Shown here: in pieces, positions 26,201 to 34,401 of the stretch
How positions within the stretch are numbered: position 1 is the stretch's first letter
How the letters are laid out: each line of letters starts with the position of its first letter
NCBI GenBank assembly: GCA_006937955.1
Contig: SSNP01000145.1
Location: forward strand, 323,356-387,355
Reading direction: 5' to 3'
DNA from: Pachypanchax playfairii
Lineage: Eukaryota > Chordata > Actinopteri > Cyprinodontiformes > Aplocheilidae
Length of the DNA: 64,000 nt
Translations under genes and position numbers: made by a program
Notes under the pieces: model-generated
What the model saw: only the letters and a program-made list of their open reading frames with translations
The model's database searches: none
What the model was told of the DNA's origin: nothing

Positions 26201-29200
26201 TCAACTATGCAGGCAAAGATAGTAAGAAATGTCGTCATTCCTTCTGTCTGTACAGAACCATCGCCCTGTCTAGTAAACGCGTTAAAAACAAAGGGATTCT
26301 TTATTTTACTTCTACAGACCATAATAAACTATATTTAGGGTTTCTGTCCCGTTGAATCGATATGTCTCATGAATCGATGAGCTGGTTGCAGCATCAAAGC
26401 TTTATGATGAATTCAGCAGATAAGAACAATGGCCGACAGTCCAATCCCTTCCTGGAGGCTTGTGAATGTTTGTTACCAGCTAAAGCAGAACATCGACTGA
26501 TGAATTAGACACTTGAGTTGCCACCAAATGTTCAGAGTCTTTGTATTAGGAAAAATATCATTATTGGTCAGTGTGGTATGAGTAAAGACTCTGTGGGTTC
26601 TGAGCAGTCTTAAGTTTGTCCCTCAGGCTGCACCATACTCCGAACATGCTACTTTTATTACATTCATTCTTGATTGTTTGAGTTTTCTTACTGGTTGCTT
26701 TGATTTTAATTTGAAACAGTGAGTATTCCTCTGTTGAAACTATATCCATAGCCACACAGATAATTGTTGCTACAGCTGGTGTTTGGTTCCACTGATACAC
26801 CAATACTGGTCTGAAAAATATTACTGTTTTTTACCCATCATTTTATCAGTTTTTAAATAGCACTATCAGATATTTGATACAGATTGGGAGATTTAAAATT
26901 GTTGTTTTAATAAGCAGCTGTTTGATAGAGGGCAGTAGCATGTGTGTGCGTGTATTAAGTGTCAACATGTTTTCTCATAATAACAGTAATACATTTGATA
27001 TTATACTGTGATTTAATTAATTCTGGATTATTACAGAGTTTATATATTGATTTGTGCAAGAAGATTGAAAAGTTGCTAAAACAAATTATGTTTGGCAAAG
27101 TCAAGCCTGAACCAATGCTAAAATTAGCAGTAGCCCGAATGGTAAATGTCCTACCAAGTCTGATGAGTTCTTGAACAAAACATAAGCATATAAGGACATG
27201 TATGCTGTTTCATATATTATACTTTATATAAAGGACTAAACAAGAACATGACTGAATCATTTTGTGATGCATTTGATGCTTTTCAGGACCTGGCAGCATC
27301 CCAAGCTGACTCAGATCCCTGACAGTGACCTTGAAGCCAAGAACTCGGACTGAGCAGCTTCAAGCTAACGTGCTCCTTGGATGAGCTCCTGGAGACAAAA
27401 CATTAAAACTGTAGGAATAGCAGAAGGAGGAGGGTGATTTATTTAGCCAGTTATTCCTAAACTACTCAAGGAGGAAATCCTCCTACAACCAGTGAAAGTG
27501 GATCAGCCAAAACCAGCTGGTCTCCAACACTTCTAGCTAAAGGAGGAGATTACAATTAATGGAATATAGAAGCAGGAACCAGATTCCCAGTTTACACCGG
27601 TAAAACAAACAAGATGGAGAAGAATCTTCAGTCTGGGAAGAGTCTAAATATTTTAAGAAGAAACTCACAAGCTAAAGAGGACATTAAGTTTACAGTAACA
27701 CTTCGTCTCTTATTTTAAGACCAATTTTCCAGGTTGTGGTTGAAACAGAGTAAGTATCAGCTGTGAAGCTTTACTCAGCTTTCACATTGTTAGTGAGACG
27801 AACAGTAATGAGGATGGTCAATAGTTCCCTGGCGGCTCCTTTTTAAATGAACATGGGAATTTTTTATGTCGCGTTTGAAGAGACGTTTGTTCTTTTCCCA
27901 ACTTTTTGTTTTATGTGGTGCCAGTCATTTCAGATTGTTTAATGTGCTGTTGTTCACATACTTAGAAATGATGCAGAGGTTCACTGATAAGAAACAAATA
28001 GGAAGGAAGGGTGTCACAAAAACTATGTAATGTAAAAGGGCAGGGTTGAAGAATTTTTATAAGCATAAAATCTTTGTCAGACATTCTTTATTGCAGGAAA
28101 TTTATGTTTAAAGAGGCCCTTTCATACACATTTCAGGACTTTGTGGTTATTTCTTAAGTAGTAACCTTCTCTTTGATTTCTTGCTTGTATGTTCTCTCAA
28201 TGTAAGTCGCTTTGGATAAAAGCGTCTGCTAAATGGCAGTAGTGGTAGTAGTAGTAGTAGTAGTAGTAGTAGTAACCTGTAATATGAAACATTTTATATC
28301 TAAAAAACGTCAGGAAACACTTATTAATAGACCTTTCAATCTGTCTGCGTTAAAATTTGGTTGGTTCCGGCTCCTTCCGTCAGGCTGCTTCGTCAGCAGC
28401 TCGTTAATATTCATTGTTCAAATTTGCTGGACTCTGATTGGCTAACAAACTAGCCTATGAGAGCAAGGTATACTGTTTCCTGCCCCGCTGCACATGGTAA
28501 CTTCAGACGTCGTGTCTTCCTTTTTGCTAGGTTATGCTACAGCTTTTAGCTAACAGCATGCTAGGTGTGGTTTCAACTGCAGGAGCTGCCGAATACTCAC
28601 AAACAAAGGAGTTGTGACGAAACAGATACAGGCCGTTCGGACTCGGGAGAACTCGTGTGTTATCGCCACCTGTGTAGTTTGAGAGATTAAAACTGAAAGA
28701 GAAGTTGTTGACCTGTTTTCACACCCACTATGAAGGTAAGAACACCTGTGGAGCTAAAATATTCAACAAAAACCTCAGAAAAAACGTTTTTAATGGAAGG
28801 GCCTCTTTAACAAATTAAACAGCTCTTGGTGCAACTGGACCTCACAACTTTACCCGCCTTCTTTTACTGCTCATGCTGGAGGGGTTGAGATTCCAGTTCT
28901 AACTAGTTTCTGTAACCACTGATCCATTAACTCATCCCCACTAGTTATACTCAATAATAACATGATCCTGTCTTTTTAAGAAAAATCGTTAAATTGTTTT
29001 CCATCACTGATGAGTCAAACATTATATTTGGAAGCATTCGGTTTTGTTATATAGATGCAGACTTAGATACTTGTCTTCACACCCACCTCCAAAATTCCCA
29101 TCAAACCATCTTTATTTAGCTTTTACATTACATTACATTTAAAAGCATCACATTTTTTTTCTTGTCTGGGTCCATATTTGTTTGGCATTGTGTACATTTG

Positions 29201-32200
29201 TTCACTGTTACTGTATTTAAAATTTAAACAAAAACTAAAAAAAACATCTCCTCCCCCAAAAATTATGTGAACACCCTGTCGTTGATCATAGCTTTATTTT
29301 GAAAGGATCAGAAAGTGGAAACTATGGCCAGGTTCCTTTGTTGGCCGAATCCATGTGCTAATTACCTGCAAGATTGAATATTTACCTCCGCCAAGGAAGT
29401 AATATTTTCATTGGAGTTTGTTTGTTTGTTTGTTTGTCAGCAGGATAACTCAAAAACTTACAAATTTTGATGAAGAAATTTTCAGGAAAGGTCATAAATG
29501 ACACAAGGAACAATTGATTAGATTTGGGGGGTAATACAGATTACCGTGTGGAATCAGGAATTTTTTAAAGGATATGGACATAGTACTTCCTACAATATGT
29601 CCACTTGGCGGAGGTCTGCGCTCTCCGAGTGCTTTTCTAGTTTGTCTTGAAATGGCCCTTGTTCATCAGAACCAACCAGACCTGCAGCTGAAAAGTTCCA
29701 AATTTAATTCAAGGTAACTGGATCAGGTTTTCTTAGAGCATTTATTGATACCATTTTGTCGCTCCCTGTCATATTTGCACAATATGTTGCAAAAACAAAA
29801 GAGGAAGTTGCATTAGGCCCAATGAGCATCGAATGGCTGGGTTTCACTCACGTGACTCGGAAGCCGCGCGAAACTCCAACGGGGGTCAGGAAGTGTTTCA
29901 CTTGGCCACAACAACACAACGCGATGTCTGAAAGCGACTATAGTAAGGCTTTAAATGGACTAGCACAGACGCGATATCGCGAAAAAATAAATCTTCATTT
30001 GGGTTATGATCCGTATAGTTTAAAAAAATCGGACTTTAAATACAGTCTGGAGGATTTACCCTGTATTGAAGCTATCGACATCACAAACTCTCGTCCTGCA
30101 TACCTCTTTTTACACAGCAAATTAAATGAAAGCCTTCAAAATCCTGGAAGCCTACAACTATTTTATATCAGTTTGGGTCAACGATTTAGGATCCAGAGAA
30201 GCTTTAAATGGCTGTCGTCTTGTTTTTGCACGGGTAAGTCGTGAGTTGTGCTACTTTTAATTTGTGATAATAATACTATTGCTAATGCTAATAACGAGTG
30301 TGTTTATGTGCTAGTATCTTCATGTAAATACCTTATTATGCCTTTTTAAATCCAAATTTCTATTAGATTTGTTTGATTTTAAGTAATTTCTCTCTATATA
30401 TTTCTATAATGTAGTTCAACCATTCAGAGATCCACAGAACCCCCTTAAAAACATGGTTTGTGGCCAGAGAAAAACTTGTTTATCTGCCATTTTTGTAGAT
30501 GTGTTTCTAAGTAAATGTTCACTAAAACACTAGAACATTTATTAAACCCTTTTATTAAACATTTTAGAAAGTGATCACTGCAAACTCTAGCATTGTCCGT
30601 TTCTGCGTGTCTTGTTTTTAGCTCGAGATAAGTGATCCATTTCTGCCGTCTTCTTTCGGTAAGTTTTTTAAAATTAAGACCTTTGTGGCACATGACTTTC
30701 GAGACACAAAAAAAACGTTTGTCTTTCTACCGATAAGAGCGGTTGCAACAACCGTAGACCGCACAGATTTTGGGGCATTTTTAAGCTGAATCAGCAGGGT
30801 TCTGTGCAGCGGCGGTTACTTCCTGACCCCCATCTGCATTTGGTGACGTCAACGCTACGTCATGTGAAACCCAGCAATGTAAAAAAAAATGCTTTCAGTT
30901 TGTATTAATAAAACATGAAAGAAATAAGAAAATGGTTTCTAGACAGTTTGGAGCTGTGGGTAAAGTGGCGCATACAGTTCACTCATGTTGCTCTAATTTG
31001 AAAGACAAATACATTTGACAACAAGGAGCCAATCAGAGAAGATGCGACTCTCCTAAGAGAGCAATTCCATCTGCTTGGGAAGTTTCAAAATAAGAGGTTT
31101 TCTTCAGTCTGATAGCTGCTTTGCACAAATTCAACACAATATGACAACAGAAAGTTGAGCTCTACATAAACCTGAGAGAGTTATATTTATGTTTTAATAG
31201 TGTTAGGAAAGTTTGGACTGTTTTTCTCTCGCAGCTACAAAAATACCCTCAAAATTCCAAAACAAGTGAGTAATTTCTGTTTAAAGTTTAAATTAGTAGG
31301 ATGATCGAACCTTTTAATCATTACACAGCAGTTTGAGGAAGCGAGAACAACTGCAGAGAGGAAAGGAGGTCATGGGCCATTGCAACTACAAATAGTCCTG
31401 GATGTGAGGAATGTCAGTGATAAAGTGCCCACAAGATGTTCCATACATGCAGATTCCCTTTAGCATGAACACACTGAGATAAATCAGCCAGAGCAAATAA
31501 ACCGGAGAAGAACACGCTACTGACTGGAAATGTGACAATAACCTATGAGCAGAACCTGAAACAAAGCAGCTGCAGCTTCAAGTGAGTGAATACGAAACAT
31601 ATAAACAGATTGTGTGGGACGATGGCAGTTACCAAACAGAAAAAGTCGTCTGATCTGTTTCACCTGAATGTCCTAAATGAAGCAGACCATGTTGTCAGGC
31701 AGGTATCACACGCTCTACTCAGAATTCCCTTCAGGCTTCTCTTGCAGATGACCTCAGTGAAAACTTTAAGATTTATTGTAGGAATGACACAGCAAAACAA
31801 AAAACCCAAACAAAAAGCACTGCGCTGTGCAGCACTAATGTTAGAGTTTGAACTCGATTCCTGCGGGTTAAATAGAAGAGATATTGTCTGCTTTTATCTA
31901 AAATTAAGCAGGAATGATGTCATTGCTATGGCTAAATGGGTAGAGTCTGCTCTGTTCCCACAGACATGAGGTGCAGTTTCCTTCCTCTCTGCCTCTCTAA
32001 GCTTTGCTGTGACCTATCATGAAATGATGAGCCATTACTGTTACTAATTAGGTACATTTTAACTCAAGCAATAAGTGGGTTTATTTTAATGTAATTGACC
32101 AGGCTTCATGCAAACTAGCACTCCACTGTGAGGTAGAAAAAACCCGCATAATGATAAGCTCTTTTCATCCAGACGCATGTGTGGCGTTCAAGTACATACG

Positions 32201-32741
32201 GATTTTTCACACCTTTGAGAAATACTGGAGGAGAACTGATCTCTGAACCACATCCTGTCTGTCTTGCAGGAGCTAGAAAAACCCATTTGGGTCTTTTGCA
32301 GATTAAAACACTTAATTTGATTAAAAGATATAAAAGAACAGAGACTTGACTTTCTAATATAGCTTTAATGACACTGTTTAACTGTAAATGCTTGAAATGT
32401 TTTTCAGTGTCCGTGCACACATGAAACTAACACAGAAAATAATTCAAATTGATAAGAAGGTTGGGATTAAAGTTTAGCTAAAGCTACAGACATAAAAAGG
32501 TAGGTGGGTGTGAGACAGGCTAACACTGGCTTAAATCTGACAGGTGAGTGAAACAGCGCCGATGAATTAAAGTGTTGTTTTAAACAGACAGCATCTTGTG
32601 TTTATCACGCTTTGCTGTTTCGGTCTCACTCCGACTCGTCTTGCTGTGTCAGTGTTCATATAAACAGGCTAAAACAGGCTAACACAAAAACCCAACGTCT
32701 GTACTCTTACCGAACAGTGACGAGTCGAAACCAGAATCCAT
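10666..32741 (-). CDS. mrtfb: Myocardin-related transcription factor B (MKL2), 1084 aa
   Basis: Coding exons in transcript order: 20303-20141, 15998-15933, 15762-15707, 15063-14988, 14803-14642, 14559-14378, 14270-14151, 13784-13507, 13452-13281, 13082-12060, 11990-11883, 11814-11665, 11591-11472, 11367-11307, 11183-10666. Every junction is GT-AG and keeps phase, giving 3255 nt. Domains in order: three RPEL actin-binding motifs (about 55-174), basic nuclear-localisation and SRF-contact region (about 276-313), Gln-rich segment, SAP domain (about 424-456), leucine-zipper coiled coil (about 544-583), and a Pro/Ser-rich acidic transactivation domain ending near DLQLHWD. Family role: G-actin holds the protein in the cytoplasm through RPEL; when actin polymerises it enters the nucleus and activates SRF target genes. 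The full domain set, a length close to the human protein (about 1088) and the position next to ercc4 favour MRTFB over MRTFA or myocardin. A distal first exon lies at 32711-32741 and beyond. Confidence 0.93.
11198..11240. repeat. Homopolymer G run (43 bp), C run in the mrtfb transcript
   Basis: An uninterrupted G tract on the plus strand, preceded by a GT run. It occupies the polypyrimidine-tract position of the last mrtfb intron. The exact length may be unreliable because homopolymers this long are hard to sequence. Confidence 0.95.
11307..11367 (-). CDS. mrtfb: mrtfb exon with MDDLFDILIESG
   Basis: A 61-nt exon coding for VSTATSQHMDDLFDILIESG, the hallmark acidic helix that opens the MRTF activation domain. 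The donor is GGAGGTAAGT and the acceptor TTTTCAG. Confidence 0.88.
11472..11591 (-). CDS. mrtfb: mrtfb exon with PPRYEEAVKQSR
   Basis: Forty codons, phase 0 on both sides. It contains the family-conserved PPRYEEAVKQ segment. The donor is CAGGTGAGC. Confidence 0.87.
11665..11814 (-). CDS. mrtfb: mrtfb exon, Ser/Pro/Gln-rich segment
   Basis: Fifty codons, phase 0 on both sides, from TLTMCNN to SNGPPNK. It is low-complexity linker sequence within the activation region, flanked by CCACAG and GTACCA. Confidence 0.82.
11883..11990 (-). CDS. mrtfb: mrtfb exon, Pro/Val-rich segment
   Basis: Thirty-six codons, phase 0 on both sides, from PVLQAAV to QTPLLQ. It includes KTEMKPGQ, a possible sumoylation-like motif (not tested). 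It could be skipped without changing the frame. Confidence 0.8.
12060..13082 (-). CDS. mrtfb: mrtfb large exon: SAP domain and leucine zipper
   Basis: A 1023-nt exon, phase 0 on both sides. It begins with VAELKLELKLRGLPVSGTK, the SAP domain (DNA-binding helix-loop-helix fold). After a Thr/Pro-rich spacer comes a charged coiled coil around RQIEELMRKLEQEQKLVEEL, the dimerisation leucine zipper. The rest is Gln/Ser-rich. It is the longest open exon of the gene. Confidence 0.92.
13281..13452 (-). CDS. mrtfb: mrtfb exon, polyproline segment before SAP
   Basis: Contains a run of prolines (APPPPPLPPAQ) and ends in LEEMK, joining in phase to VAELK of the SAP exon. The splice signals are CTCTAG and AAGGTATTT. 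Confidence 0.87.
13507..13784 (-). CDS. mrtfb: mrtfb exon: basic region and Gln-rich segment
   Basis: Codes for the basic box around RSKKGKEPRPRVKKLKYHQY, which in this family carries nuclear import signals and contacts SRF. The glutamine-rich segment (LLQQQQLFLQLQILSQQQQ) follows. It ends in phase 2 at AAAGTTAGT. Confidence 0.9.
14151..14270 (-). CDS. mrtfb: mrtfb exon, Pro/Ala linker
   Basis: Forty codons, phase 0 on both sides, from LIPTTDC to GPTLVK. It is a proline-rich linker between the RPEL region and the basic box. Bordered by TTCAG and GTAAGA. Confidence 0.82.
14378..14559 (-). CDS. mrtfb: mrtfb exon following RPEL3
   Basis: Begins VGQVNYTKVLDEDSCEALSPEQPASQES, a segment well conserved in MRTF proteins directly after the third RPEL. 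The rest is Ser/Pro-rich and may be phosphorylated (inference). Confidence 0.87.
14642..14803 (-). CDS. mrtfb: mrtfb exon: RPEL motif 3
   Basis: Codes for RARLADNLNEKIAQRPGPME followed by LVEKNILP. The signature RPxxxEL is intact (RPGPMEL). RPEL3 binds G-actin in the family. Confidence 0.92.
14988..15063 (-). CDS. mrtfb: mrtfb exon: RPEL motif 2
   Basis: Codes for FLKHKIRSRPERAELVRMHI with an intact RPxxxEL (RPERAEL). Basic residues around it belong to the bipartite import signal that competes with actin in MRTF proteins. Confidence 0.92.
15707..15762 (-). CDS. mrtfb: mrtfb exon: end of RPEL motif 1
   Basis: A short exon of 56 nt coding for LKSPAAFHGQIRSLERAR, the family sequence between RPEL1 and RPEL2. 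The codon shared with the previous exon gives Pro. Confidence 0.88.
15933..15998 (-). CDS. mrtfb: mrtfb exon: RPEL motif 1
   Basis: Codes for VLQLRLQQRRTREQLVDQGI and MP. The first RPEL has Arg-Thr in place of Arg-Pro (RTREQL), as is usual in MRTF proteins. It starts by completing a split codon, so any upstream exon ending in phase 1 can join to it. Confidence 0.9.
17508..18075 (-). mobile_element. 570-bp inverted-repeat element, copy 1
   Basis: One of four copies of the same sequence in this window. The ends are GAAGAGGCCC and GGCCTCTTTA, short terminal inverted repeats of the family (TTAAAGAGGCCC). This copy sits in the mrtfb intron upstream of RPEL1. It has no transposase frame and so is non-autonomous. 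It lacks the insertions found in copies 2 and 3 and so shows the uninterrupted form. Confidence 0.85.
20141..20352 (-). CDS. mrtfb: mrtfb exon with main start codon and part of 5' UTR
   Basis: The coding part is 20303-20141: MEPQASQ to PPLNERKN, where the segment from SPQSEA to ELSLQ, and NLPPLNERKN-like wording, match the longer vertebrate MRTFB N-terminus as I recall it. The ATG context is CACCATGG, close to ideal. The 5' part (20304-20352) is leader, starting after a CTTCACAG acceptor, so at least one more upstream leader exon must exist. Confidence 0.88.
22100..22580. mobile_element. Probable foldback-type MITE (degenerate ends)
   Basis: The left end reads GGAACGGGTAGAC followed by a block ending GTTTCCATTACC. 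The reverse complement of the right end reads AGAACGGGATGG followed by GTTTCTATTACC. These are diverged inverted repeats about 480 bp apart. The interior has several ATTGG and TGATGTCA motifs and no long frame. I could not define a target duplication. Confidence 0.5.
24851..24879. repeat. 12-bp perfect inverted repeat, 5-nt spacer
   Basis: The arm atagataacgaa, a CCCGA spacer, then the exact reverse complement. It lies within the mrtfb leader intron, with nothing around it to suggest a function. Confidence 0.75.
28108..28810 (+). mobile_element. 570-bp inverted-repeat element, copy 2, with inserted retroelement tail
   Basis: Ends TTAAAGAGGCCC and GGGCCTCTTTAA. It is co-linear with copies 1, 3 and 4 but carries an extra segment of about 100 bp (28167-28267) flanked by the direct repeat AGTAGTAACC. 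It lies in the mrtfb leader intron, in the opposite orientation to mrtfb. Confidence 0.87.
28167..28267 (+). mobile_element. Short SINE/LINE tail ending in (TAG)n, with 10-bp target duplication
   Basis: The inserted block contains gtcgctttggataaaagcgt followed by CTGCTAAATG, a phrase found in many fish retroposon tails as I recall, then a (TAG)n run. AGTAGTAACC occurs at 28157-28166 and 28268-28277. The other copies of the host element lack the block, giving empty-site evidence for insertion. Confidence 0.78.
29386..29645 (+). mobile_element. CCTCCGCCAAGG...CTTGGCGGAGG repeat
   Basis: Starts ACCTCCGCCAAGGAAGTA and ends CTTGGCGGAGGTCTGCGCTC, so CCTCCGCCAAG and CTTGGCGGAGG are inverted. The internal (GTTT)n and the sequence around TCAGCAGGATAACTCAAAAA are those of a widespread aquatic-animal MITE-like repeat as I recall. 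A degraded relative lies at 38010-38165. Confidence 0.7.
29924..30235 (+). pseudogene. Broken transposon ORF (fragment with MSESDYSKALNGLAQ start)
   Basis: ATG at 29924 opens MSESDYSKALNGLAQTRYRE, followed by GYDPYSLKKSDF and a SLEDLP.IEA phrase. These resemble the N-terminus of long uncharacterised fish and invertebrate transposon proteins that I recall as carrying a YqaJ-type domain (uncertain). After about residue 55 the likely protein continues in another frame (around KAFKILEAYNYF to RLVFAR), with one in-frame stop, and ends at a GTAAGT donor. So there is at least one frameshift and one stop. It is not a host gene. Confidence 0.6.
30445..30693 (-). pseudogene. THAP-domain-like fragment of the same transposon
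   Basis: The frame begins with a Cys-His near the element's right end (MCHKGLNF) and contains RRRQKWITYLELKTRHAETD followed by ARVCSDHF. The W and the VCSDHF motif are typical of a C2CH THAP zinc finger, the DNA-binding domain of several transposases. Later sequence has no recognisable domain, so the gene is truncated. Confidence 0.55.
32711..32741 (-). CDS. mrtfb: mrtfb distal first exon: 10-codon alternative start or uORF start
   Basis: An ATG at 32741 reads MDSGFDSSLF and reaches a strong donor (TTCGGTAAGAGT) in phase 1. Joined to the 20352 leader exon it would run to a TAG after 16 codons, an upstream ORF. Joined directly to the RPEL1 exon at 15998 it stays in frame and would give a shorter N-terminus. 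The exon assignment to mrtfb is inferred from strand, promoter-like upstream sequence and the absence of another gene. Confidence 0.5.
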
Positions 32742-32925
32742 CCGAGCTGCGGTTCACGAGATATCCATTGACCCACGGTGAGTAATGTTGAGGACTTGGT
32801 TTTATCGTCTGGCTTATGGTTGAAGTTTATTTCACGGAGTAAAATGGCTGCGACTGATCTAGCTTCGGGGATGCAGTGACGTAATGACGTTGCCGGACAG
32901 GAAGCGATAGGGGGCGTGGCGCTAG
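32742..32925 (-). promoter_or_regulatory. mrtfb: Probable mrtfb promoter
   Basis: On the minus strand, upstream of the distal exon: a GC box (GCCACGCCCC, near 32912-32921), an ETS-like CTTCCTGTCCGG, two CRE-like sites (TTACGTCA complementary to 32877-32884, and ACGTCATT), and GCAGCCATTTT near 32841-32851, a YY1-type site common at TATA-less vertebrate starts. CpGs are enriched relative to the surroundings. Confidence 0.55.
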
Positions 32926-34148
32926 GCCACTATTTTTATGACAAACTGTTGTGACATATAATCAAATCGCTTTCTGAAGTTATTAATTATTTTACATTTA
33001 AATATCCAAAACAAAATTCCTACAACTATCCAAAAATAATTAATTATAACATTTAATGGTTAGACTTCTACCAGGCCAAAAATAAAACCAAACCAGAATT
33101 GTTTCTATCCCTAATCGACATTACAGGTACCTCAAACTTCATTCTTCCTGGGTGAAATTCCATCAATTTTACATTTCATGTGTATTGGACTCTCAGCTCC
33201 ACAAGCGTATTCTTTCTTTCTGGAACAAATGTTGTAAATATCTGAAATATTATCAAACTTGTATTTCTGATATCTGCTGTTTAATTACTTTTCATAACTT
33301 GAACTACATGTGTTATGTTTGAAATCTGACATGTAGAAAGATGAACTACATATTTCCACCCACTTCTATTAAAGGTTACACCACAATATCCTGTTTATGA
33401 CCGCTGTGATGTTGGAACCAAAGTCAACACACTTGAGGATGAAAGTTCTGCCAACTCAGTATGAGAAAAATAAGCTTTTGAAAATACAGCAAGATGAGAA
33501 CTACAGAAATCAACAGTGTTTTTATATTTTTTTTTGCGAGGACAATATCCCATTTGTTTCCATAAAGGGGGCAGGACTAAATATTTATACTGCAGCCAAC
33601 CACCAGGGGGCGCTTGTATACACTTTCACATCCTTTTCAAGTTATGACATGTCAATGTTGTTGAGATGTTGTCCCCTCAAACTCCATATATCCATAGATA
33701 TCTGTAAACATGTCACTGTTCCAATTATTGCTGAAATACTCAAAGAACAAATAATTGCTGTTTCTCACGACACTGAAACTTTAAATGGGGGTAAAATAAA
33801 GATTGTAACAATGGGAAGTATGACATTTGAGTTTGCTGAAATGTTCATTTTAATTAAGGAGAACTGAATAATGGGAATCTGCTTTAAACAGTGTCTCATA
33901 TGTGAACCGGAGTGAGATAAAACATGAACCACTATAGTCTGTACTCCAAATAGTAGCAAAATTATTCACCGTCCATTTTATTATTCTTTGTACCTTGATT
34001 TAAGTATTTCGATTTAACAGCATATTTAATTGCTAAGATTCCAGAATATTTCAGGAAAGTTAAGAAACGTCAAAAGTTATCAGAAAGCAAATAGCTGCAG
34101 CAAACTCAGAAGAATGTGATTGAAAATTTTGATCAATTATACAATGCT
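32926..34148. other. Spacer between mrtfb promoter and ercc4 3' end
   Basis: AT-rich with no exon-like signal. The 156-codon frame 33397-33867 (plus) lacks any domain or codon bias and covers the CTCF-like site, so I treat it as chance or repeat-derived. Confidence 0.5.
33598..33616 (+). promoter_or_regulatory. CTCF-like motif between ercc4 and mrtfb
   Basis: CCACCAGGGGGCGCTTG matches the core of the vertebrate CTCF consensus. The phrase around it (CTGCAGCCAACCACCAGGGG) resembles a dispersed fish repeat I recall, so the motif may have come with a repeat. Binding is not shown. Confidence 0.4.
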
Positions 34149-34175
34149 TTTATTTTGGAGTGACTTTAAAATGAT

Positions 34176-34181
34176 TTTATT
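34176..34181 (-). terminator. ercc4: Candidate ercc4 poly(A) signal
   Basis: TTTATT on plus reads AATAAA on minus, about 220 bases past the ercc4 stop. A second copy is at 34149-34154. Either would give a short 3' UTR. It is not possible to say which is used. Confidence 0.45.
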
Positions 34182-34401
34182 ACCAATGATGCAAAATCTA
34201 AATTTATATTTCAAAAAATTTACAAGTTTTACATAATTTGCAAAGAAATATAAAACAAGTTAATGATAAAAAATTCATTTTTGGTGACAAAGACTCCCTC
34301 AATGTCACCACAGTTCTTCCATCGACATTAACAGCACCTTTATACCACTTTTAAAATGTTAAACACTTTCATGCCAGGCACAATAAATGATTATACACGA
34401 G

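Larger units (their letters stand above)
29836..30875. mobile_element. DNA transposon relic with THAP ORF and a second convergent ORF
   Basis: The termini GCTGGGTTTCA (left) and TGAAACCCAGC (right) are inverted, with a further inverted block GGGGGTCAGGAAGT inside each end. AATG flanks both sides (29832-29835 and 30876-30879) as a likely 4-bp target duplication. Inside, a plus-strand coding fragment starts near the left end and a minus-strand THAP-type fragment starts near the right end, facing each other. The element is only 1.04 kb, so most of both genes is gone. Confidence 0.8.
20353..32710. other. mrtfb: Large leader intron of mrtfb
   Basis: About 12.4 kb with no recognised host exon. It contains a foldback-like MITE (22100-22580), a 12-bp palindrome (24851-24879), copy 2 of the 570-bp family, a Cys/Leu-free CCTCCGCCAAGG repeat (29386-29645) and the THAP-type transposon relic (29836-30875). 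Frames such as 31586-31969 show no domain or splice support. Confidence 0.5.

Noticed and set aside
31586..31969. 127-codon plus-strand ORF in the mrtfb leader intron
   Set aside because: No family resemblance and an ordinary composition for an intron; a chance frame is likely.
33397..33867. 156-codon plus-strand ORF between ercc4 and mrtfb
   Set aside because: No recognisable domain, AT-biased codons, no splice or promoter context, and it overlaps what looks like dispersed-repeat sequence.
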